Assembly (NCBI GenBank): GCA_963769745.1
Contig: CAVYNB010000010.1
Span: 1 to 64,000 of the forward strand
Direction: 5' to 3'
DNA length: 64,000 bases
Origin: JALORV01 sp963769745
Lineage (GTDB): Bacteria > Pseudomonadota > Gammaproteobacteria > Burkholderiales > Burkholderiaceae_F
Below are positions 18,338 to 27,511 of the stretch, one piece after another. The translations under genes and the position numbers were made by a program. The notes under the pieces are model-generated. The model did no database searches. It saw nothing but the letters and a program-made list of their open reading frames with translations, and was not told where the DNA came from. Positions within the stretch are counted from its first letter, which is position 1. Each line of letters opens with the position of its first letter.

Positions 18338-21300
18338 TCACACGAGCGCCTTGAAGACTTCGCGCAGCCGCTGCAGGCGTGCCTCGAGGTGGGGTGTCTT
18401 TTCCTCGATGCGCAGGCGCTCGGGTCCCGTCAGCCTCATGGTCCTTGAACGCTGCATCAGCGCGATCAGGCGGGCGGTGTCGAACGGCGGATTGGGCACG
18501 AATTGCAGCACCAGGGCATCGCCCGACGCATCGATCTTCTTCACTCCGAGGCGCTCGGCGACGAGTCGCAGGCGATGGGTCTCGATCAAGGCGCGGGCCG
18601 GCTCCGGCAATTTGCCGTAACGATCCACGAGTTCCTCCTGCAGGTGGATCAGGCCGTCCTCGTCGTCGCAGCTCGCCAGTTTCTTGTACATCGACAGACG
18701 CTGGTGGACGTCGTTGACGTAGTCCGGTGGCAGCAGGGCGGGCACGTGCAGGTTGATCTCGGTCACGGCGGCCAGCGGCGACAGCAGGTCGGGCTCGCGC
18801 CCCGAGCGCAGTGCCCGCACCGCGGCATTGAGCATCTGTGTGTACAGGTCGAAGCCGACCTCCTGCATGTTGCCGCTCTGGTTCTCTCCGAGCACTTCGC
18901 CGGCGCCGCGGATTTCGAGGTCGTGCATCGCGAGGTAGAAACCGCTGCCCAGTTCTTCGAGGTTCTGGATCGCCTCGAGCCGCTTTTCTGCATTCTTCGT
19001 GAGGCCGCCTTCGTCGGGCACCATCAGGTAGGCATAGGCCTGGTGGTGCGATCGGCCGACGCGTCCGCGCAACTGGTGCAGTTGCGCCAGCCCGAACTTG
19101 TCGGCGCGGTGGATGACGATGGTGTTGGCCGTCGGCACGTCGATGCCGGTCTCGATGATCGTCGAGCACAGCAGCACGTTGAAGCGCTGCTGGTAAAAGT
19201 CGCGCATGACGCGCTCCAGGTCACGCTCCGGCATCTGGCCGTGCGCGATCTCGATGCGTGCCTCCGGCAGGAGTTCCGCCAATCGCGCGCGCCGGTTCTC
19301 GATCGTCTCGACCTCGTTGTGCAGGAAGTAGACCTGGCCGCCGCGCTTGAGCTCGCGCAGCACGGCCTCGCGCATCAGGCTGGCCGACTCCTTGCGCACG
19401 AAGGTCTTGATCGCCAGTCGCCGTTGCGGCGCGGTGGCAATCACCGAGAAATCGCGGATGCCTTCGAGCGACATGGCCAGCGTGCGCGGGATCGGCGTTG
19501 CCGTGAGAGTCAGGACGTCCACTTCGGCGCGCAGTGCCTTGAACCGTTCCTTCTGCCGCACACCGAAGCGGTGCTCCTCGTCGATGATCACCAGCCCGAG
19601 CCGCTCGAACCGGACGTCCTCGGACAGCAGCTTGTGCGTACCGATGACGATGTCGACCGTGCCGGCGTTCATGCCGGCAATCGCGTCGGCGACCTCCTTG
19701 GTCGAGCGGAACCGTGACAACTCGACGATGTTCACGGGCCACTGGGAAAAGCGGTCGCTGAAGGTCTGAAAGTGCTGCTCGGCCAGCAGCGTCGTCGGGC
19801 ACAGCACGGCCACCTGCTTGCCACCGGCCACCGCTGCAAACGCCGCCCGCAGTGCCACTTCGGTCTTGCCGAAGCCGACGTCGCCGCAGACCAGCCGGTC
19901 CATCGGAAAGCCGGCTGACAGATCCTTCAACACCGCATCGATGGCCGCCTGCTGGTCGGGCGTTTCCTCGAAGCCGAATCCTTCGGCGAAGGCCTCGTAG
20001 TCGTGCTGCCGGAACTCGAAGGCGTGGCCCTTGCGCGCAGCGCGCAGCGCGTACAGGTTGAGCAGTTCCGCAGCGGTATCGCGCACCTGCTTCGCGGCCT
20101 TGCGGCGCGCCTTGTCCCAGTCGCCGCTGCCGAGCTGGTGCAAGGGCGCGGCGGCCGGATCGGCGCCGCTGTAGCGTCCAATCAGATGCAGCTGCGCAAC
20201 CGGGACATAGAGCGTTGCCTCGTTTGCATACTCGAGCTGCAGGAACTCGGTCGGCCCCGACGTTTGGCCATCGAGATCCATGGTCTGCAGGCCGAGGTAA
20301 CGGCCGATGCCATGCTCGACATGCACGACCGGATCGCCGATGCGCAGCTCGGCGAGGTCGCGGATCATCGCCTCGACGTTCGAGGCGCGTTCGCGTTGCT
20401 TGCCCCGCAGGCGGCGCGGGCTGGCCGCGTAAAGCTCGGTTTCAGTGAGGATCGCGACCCGCGGTTCGCGCAGCGCAAATCCCTCGTGCAGGGGCGCGAC
20501 GCCGAGGGCGATGCGGGCTCCGCCGCGCAGGAAGGCATCGAAGTCGGTGCAGTCGCCGAACGGCACGCCGTACTCGGCGAGCATCTGGCCGATCGTCTCG
20601 CGGCGACCCGCGGAGTCGGAGACGATCAGGATGCGTCCCGCGTAGTCCTCGGCGTAGCGTCGCAGGCGGCCAACCGGATCCTCGGCGCGTCGCTCGACCG
20701 CCAGTGGCGGCAGTCGTTCGAACGGCGTGTCGGTCAGGTCTGCGGCGCAGTCGCCGAGCGTGATCCGTGCGTGGTCCTTCGCGCGCGTGAAGAAATCCTC
20801 GGCATTCAGGAAGAGCGCGCTGGGCGGCAGGATCGGACGTGCCGGATCGCGCGCGAGAAAGCGATGGCGTTCGCTCGTCTCTGTCCAGAACCGCGTGATG
20901 GCCGCCTCGACTGGTCCGTGCAGCGCAACCAGCGCGTGGGCGGGAAGGTAGTCGAAGAGCGTCGCAGTCTCGTCGAAGAACAGCGGCAGGTAATACTCGA
21001 TGCCGGCCGATGCGATGCCGCTGCCGATGTCCTTGTAGACGCTGGACCGGCTCGGATCGCCTTCGATGCGATCGCGCCAGCGCCGGCGGAACGCCTGGCG
21101 CGCGGCCTCGTCGATCGGGAATTCGCGGCCCGGCAGCAGCCGCACCTCCGGCACCGGATACAGCCCGCGCTGCGTGTCCGGGTCGAAGGCGCGAATGGTC
21201 TCGAGCTGGGCATCGAGCAGATCGAGCCGGTAGGGCAGGGCCGAGCCCATCGGGAAGAGGTCGATCAGCCCGCCCCGGATCGCGAACTCACCCGGTGCGA

Positions 21301-21823
21301 CCACCTGCGTGACGTGCTGGTATCCCGCGAACACCAGCTGTGCACGCAGCTGCTCGGCATCGACGGACTGACCCTGGCGGAAGAAGAAGGTATGACCGGC
21401 GACGTACTGCGGTGGCGCGAGGCGGTACAGCGCGGTGGTCGCGGGCACGACCAGCACATCGATCGTGCTCGCAGCCTGGCTCAGGCGGAACAGGGTTTCG
21501 AGCCGGTCGGAGACCAGGTCCTGGTGCGGAGACAGCGTGTCGTAGGGGAGCGTTTCCCAGTCGGGCAGGGGTCGCACCGCAAGCGACGGCTCGAAGTAGG
21601 GGATCTCGTCGACCAGGCGTTGCGCATCGAGTGCGTCGGCCGCCACCACGACGAGCGGGCGCTGCTCGGTGCGGGCCTGCACGGCAGTTTGTGCCAGCAA
21701 AAGGGCGTCGGCTGATCCTGGCGGCCGTGCGATGGCAATACGGGCCCCTGCCACCGGAAGGGAGCGCGGGGCAAGGCCTGCGGAGACCGCTGCAGGCTCG
21801 GCGTGATGGACGTCGATGTTCAC
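18338..21823 (-). CDS. mfd: Transcription-repair coupling factor Mfd
   Basis: Releases RNA polymerase stalled at DNA damage and recruits UvrA. About 1161 residues from GTG 21823. A TTG at 21868 would add 15 residues but would leave almost no leader behind the TATAAT at 21890-21895. The UvrB-like N-terminal part is followed by the RNA-polymerase interaction region (VVHVEHGIGRYLG), Walker A GDVGFGKTEVALRAAF (about 648), the DEEH box VIIDEEHRFGVRQKE (about 743), helicase motifs LTATPIPRTLAMSL and QLRGRVGRS, and the C-terminal UvrA-binding domain. Intact. Confidence 0.94.
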   Translation of the reverse strand: MNIDVHHAEPAAVSAGLAPRSLPVAGARIAIARPPGSADALLLAQTAVQARTEQRPLVVVAADALDAQRLVDEIPYFEPSLAVRPLPDWETLPYDTLSPHQDLVSDRLETLFRLSQAASTIDVLVVPATTALYRLAPPQYVAGHTFFFRQGQSVDAEQLRAQLVFAGYQHVTQVVAPGEFAIRGGLIDLFPMGSALPYRLDLLDAQLETIRAFDPDTQRGLYPVPEVRLLPGREFPIDEAARQAFRRRWRDRIEGDPSRSSVYKDIGSGIASAGIEYYLPLFFDETATLFDYLPAHALVALHGPVEAAITRFWTETSERHRFLARDPARPILPPSALFLNAEDFFTRAKDHARITLGDCAADLTDTPFERLPPLAVERRAEDPVGRLRRYAEDYAGRILIVSDSAGRRETIGQMLAEYGVPFGDCTDFDAFLRGGARIALGVAPLHEGFALREPRVAILTETELYAASPRRLRGKQRERASNVEAMIRDLAELRIGDPVVHVEHGIGRYLGLQTMDLDGQTSGPTEFLQLEYANEATLYVPVAQLHLIGRYSGADPAAAPLHQLGSGDWDKARRKAAKQVRDTAAELLNLYALRAARKGHAFEFRQHDYEAFAEGFGFEETPDQQAAIDAVLKDLSAGFPMDRLVCGDVGFGKTEVALRAAFAAVAGGKQVAVLCPTTLLAEQHFQTFSDRFSQWPVNIVELSRFRSTKEVADAIAGMNAGTVDIVIGTHKLLSEDVRFERLGLVIIDEEHRFGVRQKERFKALRAEVDVLTLTATPIPRTLAMSLEGIRDFSVIATAPQRRLAIKTFVRKESASLMREAVLRELKRGGQVYFLHNEVETIENRRARLAELLPEARIEIAHGQMPERDLERVMRDFYQQRFNVLLCSTIIETGIDVPTANTIVIHRADKFGLAQLHQLRGRVGRSHHQAYAYLMVPDEGGLTKNAEKRLEAIQNLEELGSGFYLAMHDLEIRGAGEVLGENQSGNMQEVGFDLYTQMLNAAVRALRSGREPDLLSPLAAVTEINLHVPALLPPDYVNDVHQRLSMYKKLASCDDEDGLIHLQEELVDRYGKLPEPARALIETHRLRLVAERLGVKKIDASGDALVLQFVPNPPFDTARLIALMQRSRTMRLTGPERLRIEEKTPHLEARLQRLREVFKALV

Positions 21824-21886
21824 GAGAAAAAAGACGGCAGCACCGAACCCTTCGATGCGAGGGCTCAAGGGCTGCCGAACTCGGTC

Positions 21887-21899
21887 GTTATTATACGAA
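21887..21899 (-). promoter_or_regulatory. Probable -10 region between mfd and ispD
   Basis: The 13-mer GTTATTATACGAA contains TATAAT on the minus strand (21890-21895), about 67 bp before the mfd GTG. The same 13-mer occurs at 52124-52136 between queF and smc. No good -35 is seen for the minus strand. A perfect TTGACA lies on the plus strand at 21917-21922, ahead of ispD, but without a matching -10. Confidence 0.45.
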
Positions 21900-21969
21900 T
21901 GCCACCTTTCTCACGATTGACACCTTTCCTTCGACATCTCAACGAGCTTGCCTTGCGGATACCCTGCAC

Positions 21970-22671
21970 GTGCCACGACCACTTCGCTACATTGCGTTGA
22001 TCCCGGCTGCCGGAGTCGGTGCCCGGATGGGCGCTGGCGACGTACCGAAGCAGTACTTGAAGCTGGGCGAGCGCAGCATGCTCGAGCACTCGATCGATGC
22101 GCTGCTCAGCGACGGCCGCATCGATCGTGTCTTCGTCGTCGTCGCGCCGACCGATACGCACTGGCAGGAGATTGCGGTTGACGAGGAGCGTGTCGAATTC
22201 CTGCCCGTGGGCGGCGCATCGCGTGCGGAAAGCGTGCGCAACGGACTGATCGCGATCGCGGCCCGCACGGGAGACGACGACCGCGTGCTGGTGCACGATG
22301 CCGCGCGCCCGTGCCTGACCGAGGAGCAACTGGGCCGGCTGATCGACGAGGTCGGTGACGATGGCAGCGGTGGGCTGCTCGCCATCCCGCTCGCCGATAC
22401 CCTCAAGCGCGGCGAAGACGGGCGCGTGGGCATCACGCTCGAGCGCACGGGCTTGTGGTGCGCGCAGACGCCGCAGCTGTTTCGCGTGGCATCGCTGCGA
22501 GCGGCACTGGGCGGAAATTTGCTCGACTCGATCACTGACGAGGCCGGCGCAATGGAGCGCGCCGGCCACGCGCCGCGACTCGTACTGGGCGGTGTGGCCA
22601 ATCTAAAGGTAACGACCGCCGAGGACCTGGTGCTGGCGCGGGCCATACTCGCGGAACAGGGGCGGCTATGA
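21970..22671 (+). CDS. ispD: 2-C-methyl-D-erythritol 4-phosphate cytidylyltransferase
   Basis: Makes CDP-methylerythritol from CTP and MEP, the third step of the MEP isoprenoid pathway. 233 residues from GTG 21970, which places the nucleotide-binding motif at the very start as in the family (ALIPAAGVGARMG, then PKQYLKLG). VHDAARPCLT and the C-terminal NLKVTTAEDLVLARAIL are typical. The reading frame stays open far upstream, but that part is antisense to mfd and not coding. ispF follows after 81 bp, the usual arrangement. Confidence 0.92.
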   Translation: MPRPLRYIALIPAAGVGARMGAGDVPKQYLKLGERSMLEHSIDALLSDGRIDRVFVVVAPTDTHWQEIAVDEERVEFLPVGGASRAESVRNGLIAIAARTGDDDRVLVHDAARPCLTEEQLGRLIDEVGDDGSGGLLAIPLADTLKRGEDGRVGITLERTGLWCAQTPQLFRVASLRAALGGNLLDSITDEAGAMERAGHAPRLVLGGVANLKVTTAEDLVLARAILAEQGRL

Positions 22672-22752
22672 TCGCTCGCCTTTTCGCTCATCGCGTTCGC
22701 TGCTCTGCCTTCAAGCGTTCATGGCCGTTCGGGCGGCCGCTCAGGCATTGAC

Positions 22753-23236
22753 ATGACAACCTTTCGCGTCGGACAGGGTTTCGACGTTCATGCGCTGGTG
22801 CCGGGACGTCGATTGGTCATCGGCGGCGTCGAGATCCCATTCGAGCGCGGACTCCTCGGACACTCCGACGCCGATGTGCTGCTGCACGCGATCACCGACG
22901 CAATTCTCGGCGCGGCCGGACTCGGCGACATCGGTCAGCTCTTTCCGGACAGCGATGAGCGTCACCGCGATGCTGACAGCCGCGAGTTGCTGCGCCTGGC
23001 GACGCAGCGTGTCCGCGATGCCGGCTGGCGGATCGAAAACGTCGACGCGACCGTGATTGCCGAACGTCCCAGGATCGCGCCGCATGTGCCAGCAATGCGC
23101 GCGGCGATCGCCGACTGCACCGGGCTCGATCCTCTGGCCGTCAGCGTCAAGGGCAAGACAACGGAGAAGCTCGGCAGCCACCGGGCGGGGTGAAGGTATC
23201 GCCGCGCAGGCGGTGGCGCTGCTCGTCAGGTCGTGA
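22753..23236 (+). CDS. ispF: 2-C-methyl-D-erythritol 2,4-cyclodiphosphate synthase, frameshifted near the end
   Basis: Converts CDP-ME 2-phosphate to the cyclic diphosphate. The metal and substrate motifs are RVGQGFDVHAL and LLGHSDADVLLHAITDAILG, followed by GDIGQLFPDSDERHRDADS. After VKGKTTEKLG one extra base near 23174-23179 sends the frame to an early stop at 23191. In the next frame the conserved tail ATGRGEGIAAQAVALLVRS runs to the stop at 23236, giving 160 residues, the family length. The pathway is essential in most bacteria and no second copy is seen here, which favours a sequencing indel. Confidence 0.9.
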
Positions 23237-24010
23237 CCGGGGGCTCCTCCTCGAGGCCCGCCCAATCGAGCAGGTCGAAGTCCATCACCAGGGATACGAG
23301 GGTGCCGCTGGCGTCCTTGCCCCAGTAGGAAGCGTAGAAACCTTTGCCCAGGCCCGACGTAAAGAGGTAGCCGGAACCTCCGGCGACGCGCACGCGGGCC
23401 CAGGTCCAGGATGGCCGCCGGTTCTCGCGCAGGACCTGTTCGAGTCCGCGGAACATCGCCTCGTTGCGTCCGAGTTCAGTGCGCCATGCCGACAGCGCTA
23501 GCGCATCGAACAGGCAGGCGACGCCCGATTCGACGTCGAAGCCCGGAGAGTTCATCGCCCTGGAACTGGGCGGGATCGTCACCTTCGATCGTTGCATTGG
23601 TCCAGGTCGAGGCCGCGCGGTCGACCAGCTTCACGACCGCAAAGGCGATGCGTTCGTCGCCGTTGGCGAGCCGCGCGAGCACGACCTGCAGTGGGTAGCG
23701 GCCGGGTTCGATGGCCTGGATGAACGGAGCGCCCTCGAGCAGCAATCCATCCGTGCCAACGAGGCGACCACTCGGGACCTCGATCGCTCCCAGCGTGAGT
23801 ACGGCCAGATCGATCGGTCCGTCTTCTGCCAGCTCCGGAACTTCGATTTCGAGTTCGGCTACCGCTGGCCAGGGGCAACTGATGCGGCGTACCGCCTTCG
23901 ACAATCACGTTGCCCGACTGCGCCGGGCGGCCGAGCGCCACGCCGAGCTAGCCCAGGCCGAGCGCCGCAAGCAGCGCCCGCCGCGTAAGGCGGAGCGGCG
24001 CGGCGCTCAT
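23226..24010 (-). pseudogene. DUF4241-like exported protein, broken in three places
   Basis: Read from ATG 24010 the protein begins with a twin-arginine-like leader (LTRRALLAALGLG), then meets an in-frame TAG. Two one-base insertions, near 23856 and near 23545-23549, are needed to join the later parts: VAELEIEVPELAEDGPIDLA, APFIQAIEPGRYPLQVVLAR and PGFDVESGVACLFDALALSA, ending WAGLEEEPPVTT at 23226. Allowing these, 260 residues result. The central and C-terminal parts resemble DUF4241. It starts 7 bp after the sensor-kinase stop and its end overlaps ispF by 11 bp. Either a decaying gene or an unusually error-rich stretch. Confidence 0.55.
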
Positions 24011-24017
24011 GTACTGC

Positions 24018-25352
24018 TCACGTGCCGCGCTCCAGCGGAAGCGTCAGTTCGGCGCGCAGTCCGTGCGGTGCATTGGCCAGCAGTCGAAGGCTGCCGCCGT
24101 GCAGACGCGCAATCCGTTGCACGATCGGCAGCCCCAGCCCCGCGCCGCCGCTGCCGCTGCGTGCTTCCTCGCCGCGCTCGAACGGGCGCAGCAGGCGATC
24201 GATCTGCGCGGCCGGCACACCAGGCCCCCGATCGGCGACGGCCAGGACGGCGTCCTGTCCGTCGGTCGACAGCGAAACGGTGAGGTCGAGCCGACCCGAG
24301 GCCGGATCGCGCCCGTAGCGCACCGCATTCACGAGTAGGTTGTCGAGCGCGCGGTCAAGCTCGGTGCGGTATCCGGTGATGCTCACGTCGTGCGCAACCA
24401 GCAGATTGACGGAAGCGTGCGCCTGCCCGTCGATGCGCGCGCGATCGACCGCGGCTTCGACCAGCGCCGACAGGTCGATCGCCTCCGCCGGCTGCTGCGG
24501 CGTGCGGCGCGCGTAGTCGAGGAACTGACGCACGATGGCGTCCATCTGCTCGAGATCACCGACCATCGCACCGCGCGTTTCCGTTTGCAGGTCCGCCATC
24601 TCGATTTCCAGGCGCAGCCGCGTCAACGGCGTGCGCAGGTCGTGCGAAATGCCTGCCAGCAGCACGGCCCTATCCTCCTCGAGCTTGCCGAGGTCCGTCA
24701 CCATGCGATTGAAGCTTTCGTTGACCGTGCGGATCTCGGCCGGCCCGACCGCGGGCAGTGGCGCGGGCGTGCGACCTTCACCGAGCTCCTGTGCCGCATT
24801 CGACAGGCGCGCCAGCGGCCGGTTGATGACGCGTGTGATCAGGATCGCACCGAGCACGGACAGCGCCACGGCGACGGCGGCCCAGCCGATCCACTGCGTT
24901 CCGATATTGCGTGCGACCGGGTCGCGGTCGATGAAGAGCCAGTACCTGTCCTCGTCGATCGTCAGCGACACCCACATTCCGGTGACTCCGTTGACCGCAG
25001 CGGCCACCTGCGTGCCGGCGCCCAGCTTGTCGATGATCGACGCCGACGCCATGCGCAGGATCGGACGGTCCGGCAGCGGGACGATCTTGTCCGTGCTCTC
25101 GAGCGGAAAGATGCGGATGCCTTCGTTGCTCGCGAGTTCGGCGAGCAGGTCACGCCGGACATAGGGATCCGCATACAGCAGCGCGGCACGGGTCAATTGT
25201 GCGATCGACACCACCTGCTGCGCGATGGTCTCGGCGCGCGGGGCGCGCTCGAAGACACGAAAGCTCTGCAGCCAGGCCGCGAGGCTCGCGATGATCAGCA
25301 GCAGGACCAGCAGCAGCGTCCGCCAGAACAGTGGCGGCGAGCGCAGCGTCAT
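24018..25352 (-). CDS. EnvZ-type sensor histidine kinase
   Basis: A 444-residue membrane sensor. TM1 is at about residues 11-30 and TM2 at about 155-177, with a periplasmic sensing part of about 120 residues between. A HAMP domain leads to the phosphorylated histidine in AGISHDLRTPLTRLR (about 235). The ATPase domain has the N box (DRALDNLLVNAVRYG), G1 (LAVADRGPGVP) and G2 (GGAGLGLPIVQRI). It follows its response regulator gene by 25 bp. The pairing resembles EnvZ/OmpR of betaproteobacteria. The signal is not known. Confidence 0.9.
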   Translation of the reverse strand: MTLRSPPLFWRTLLLVLLLIIASLAAWLQSFRVFERAPRAETIAQQVVSIAQLTRAALLYADPYVRRDLLAELASNEGIRIFPLESTDKIVPLPDRPILRMASASIIDKLGAGTQVAAAVNGVTGMWVSLTIDEDRYWLFIDRDPVARNIGTQWIGWAAVAVALSVLGAILITRVINRPLARLSNAAQELGEGRTPAPLPAVGPAEIRTVNESFNRMVTDLGKLEEDRAVLLAGISHDLRTPLTRLRLEIEMADLQTETRGAMVGDLEQMDAIVRQFLDYARRTPQQPAEAIDLSALVEAAVDRARIDGQAHASVNLLVAHDVSITGYRTELDRALDNLLVNAVRYGRDPASGRLDLTVSLSTDGQDAVLAVADRGPGVPAAQIDRLLRPFERGEEARSGSGGAGLGLPIVQRIARLHGGSLRLLANAPHGLRAELTLPLERGT

Positions 25353-25377
25353 GGCGTGCGCTGCCGGCTCACGCGCT

Positions 25378-26103
25378 TCACGACTGTCCCTCCGGGATGA
25401 AGACGTAGCCCAGCCCCCACACGGTCTGGATGTAGCGCGGCTTGGCGGGATCGGGTTCGATCAGTTTGCGTAGCCGCGAAATCTGCACGTCGAGGCTGCG
25501 GTCGAAGGCCTCGTACTCGCGGCCGCGGGCCATTTCCATCAGCTTCTCGCGCGACAGGGGGATGCGCGGATGGCGGGCAAAGGCCTTGAGCACGGCGAAT
25601 TCGCCGGTCGTCAGCGCTATCGGCTCGCCGGCACGGGACAGCGTGCGCGTGACCAGGTCCAGCACGAACTCGCCGAACACGACCGGCTCGCCCTCGGCCG
25701 TAGGCGCCCCGGGGGCTTCCTCGGCGGCGCGACGGCGGAGCACCGCATTGATGCGTGCCAGCAGTTCGCGCGGATTGAACGGCTTGGGCAGGTAGTCATC
25801 GGCGCCCATTTCAAGGCCGATGATCCGGTCGACGTCCTCACCCTTGGCGGTGAGCATCACGATCGGGGTCCGGTCGTTGCCGCCGCGCAACCGGCGCAGG
25901 ATCGACAGCCCGTCCTCGCCGGGCATCATCAGGTCGAGCACCAGCACATCGAAGCGTTCGCGCAGCCAGATGCGGTTCATCGCCTGTGCGTTTTCCGCGA
26001 CGAAGACATTGAAACCGTTGTCGCCGAGGTAGCGGCGCAGCAGGTCGCGCAGGCGCTGGTCATCGTCGACCACCAGGACTTTGTGCGGGGAGTTGCGAGT
26101 CAT
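25378..26103 (-). CDS. ompR: OmpR-family response regulator
   Basis: A 241-residue regulator starting at ATG 26103. The receiver domain (about 8-125) has the acidic pocket VVDDDQRL, the phospho-acceptor aspartate in DVLVLDLMMPGEDG (about 58), and the conserved lysine in YLPKPFNP. The winged-helix DNA-binding domain (about 145-238) carries LTTGEFAVLKAFARHP and the recognition region SLDVQISRLRKLIEPDP, then IQTVWGLGYVFIP. The kinase gene lies directly downstream. The name follows the closest family. Its targets cannot be told from this sequence. Confidence 0.88.
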   Translation of the reverse strand: MTRNSPHKVLVVDDDQRLRDLLRRYLGDNGFNVFVAENAQAMNRIWLRERFDVLVLDLMMPGEDGLSILRRLRGGNDRTPIVMLTAKGEDVDRIIGLEMGADDYLPKPFNPRELLARINAVLRRRAAEEAPGAPTAEGEPVVFGEFVLDLVTRTLSRAGEPIALTTGEFAVLKAFARHPRIPLSREKLMEMARGREYEAFDRSLDVQISRLRKLIEPDPAKPRYIQTVWGLGYVFIPEGQS

Positions 26104-26257
26104 TCTGTGAATTGAACTCTTGTCGGCCAAACCGTGTCCATCGTACGGGCTGTGCACACGCCCGCGCCGTGGCGATTCACAAACTGTTACAGACTTTACC
26201 GCGGCACGCGCGCGCCGGCGGCGAAAATACACGGTGCGGGCCGAAGCGCGGCCTACG

Positions 26258-26782
26258 ATGTCTGTCATGCGAGCGGAAAATCCATGGACTTGCCTGTTGC
26301 GTGCACTGGCTTTGCTGCTGCTGGGCCTGCACGTCGGGTCGGTATTGGCGCTCGGTGTCCCGGGCGACCCCGGACGCGCCCGGCTGACACCCGAGCAGCG
26401 CCAGCAGATGTGGCAGCAGATGTCCCCGGAACAGCGCGAGGCGTTTCGCAATGCCCGCACGCCCGAGGACCGGCAGCGCGCCTGGCAGGGCCTTAGCCCG
26501 GAACAGCGTCGTGACATGTGGCAGGGGCTTACGCCGGAGCAGCGTGAACTGCTGCTGCGACGGATTCCGCGCGAGGAGCGCCGTCAGATGTGGGAAAAGA
26601 TGTCGCCCGAGCAGCGCGAGGCCATGCGCCAGCGTTTCCTGCAGCAGCGCGAAGAGCGCCACGGCACGTCACCGGCGGAGCGGCCGCGCCTGACGCCCGA
26701 GGAGCGGCAACGACTGCGAGACCAGATCCGCGAGTCGCAGGGCAACTGGAAGGGCGGAGCCAGAAAGGGCGACGGGCGCTAA
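26258..26782 (+). CDS. DUF3106-like exported protein with PEQR repeats
   Basis: A 174-residue protein with a signal segment (LLRALALLLLGLHVGSVLA). The mature part is a chain of short repeats of the form (T/S)PEQRxxMWxxM, at least six in succession: LTPEQRQQMWQQM, SPEQREAFRNA, SPEQRRDMWQGL, TPEQRELLLRR, SPEQREAMRQRF, LTPEERQRLRDQI. These should form charged helical hairpins. DUF3106 proteins are like this, but family assignment is by appearance. ATG 26267 is a possible alternative start. It diverges from ompR across a 154-bp gap. Confidence 0.75.
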   Translation: MSVMRAENPWTCLLRALALLLLGLHVGSVLALGVPGDPGRARLTPEQRQQMWQQMSPEQREAFRNARTPEDRQRAWQGLSPEQRRDMWQGLTPEQRELLLRRIPREERRQMWEKMSPEQREAMRQRFLQQREERHGTSPAERPRLTPEERQRLRDQIRESQGNWKGGARKGDGR

Positions 26783-26810
26783 CGCGGCCGGGCCGCCAGC
26801 GCGCCGAGTA

Positions 26811-27377
26811 CTACGCGCGTTCGACGTACGAACCGTCGTCGGTATTGACCCGGATTTTCTCGCCGTTGTTGACGAAGGGCGGCACCTGCACCGAGATTCC
26901 GGTCTCGAGCTTCGCCGGCTTGAACGACGTCGTCGCCGTCGCGTTCTTGATGCCGGGTTCCGTGTCCACCACCTCGAGCACCACGGTCGTGGGCAACTGG
27001 ATGCCGATCTGGCGGCCATTGTGGAAGTTGATTTCGACTTCCATGTTCGGCATCAGGTAGCCGGCCTGGCCTTCAAGGAAGTCGGCGCCGAGCGTCAACT
27101 GCTCATAGGTCTCGTTGTCCATGAAGACATAGTTGTCGCCGTCATGGTACGAGTAGGTCATCGTGCGGCGATCGATGAACGGCCGCTCGACCTTTTCGTC
27201 GGTCGACAGGCGCTCGTTGCGCTTCTGCCCGCTCTCGATGTCCTTGATCTCGATCTGCATGTACGCGCCGCCGCGGCCGCCGACGTGCACGTGGTAGCTC
27301 TTGAGGACGCGCCAGACGCGCTTGTCGAATTCCAGCAGGTTGCCGGCACGGATTTCTGTGGCAAGGATCTTGGCCAT
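26811..27377 (-). CDS. efp: Elongation factor P, with arginine at the modification site
   Basis: Relieves ribosome stalling at proline runs. A 188-residue protein of three beta-barrel domains. The N-terminal KOW-like domain starts ILATEIRAGNLLEFDKRVW. The tip loop, where many bacteria have a modifiable lysine (PGKGGAF), reads VGGRGGAYM here, so arginine is at the tip (about residue 36). The central and C-terminal domains (LPTTVVLEVVDTEPG, NGEKIRVNTDDGSYVERA) are normal. No epmA, epmB or earP lies beside it. A minus-strand TATAAT lies about 110 bp upstream. Confidence 0.94.
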   Translation of the reverse strand: MAKILATEIRAGNLLEFDKRVWRVLKSYHVHVGGRGGAYMQIEIKDIESGQKRNERLSTDEKVERPFIDRRTMTYSYHDGDNYVFMDNETYEQLTLGADFLEGQAGYLMPNMEVEINFHNGRQIGIQLPTTVVLEVVDTEPGIKNATATTSFKPAKLETGISVQVPPFVNNGEKIRVNTDDGSYVERA

Positions 27378-27484
27378 GATGGTGACTCGCGGGTTTGCGC
27401 TGACTCGTGGTTTGCGCTGAGGACTCAGCGTGCTCTGCGACCGGTGTTGCTGGTCGCTGCTGGCTAGAGCGTGGAAAGCCCGCC

Positions 27485-27490
27485 ATTATA
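27485..27490 (-). promoter_or_regulatory. Possible -10 box for efp
   Basis: The minus strand reads TATAAT here, about 108 bp before the efp start and between the divergent efp and uvrC genes. No -35 match is convincing at 16-18 bp, so this is only a candidate. Confidence 0.35.
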
Positions 27491-27511
27491 TGCTGCGACG
27501 CGACTTCGATC

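Noticed and set aside
21917..21922. TTGACA before ispD as a full promoter
   Set aside because: The -35 is perfect but no acceptable -10 lies 16-18 bp downstream, so I did not call a complete promoter.
23174..23236. Programmed frameshift at the end of ispF
   Set aside because: No slippery site or downstream structure is evident, IspF is not known to use recoding, and the same kind of break occurs in many unrelated genes here.
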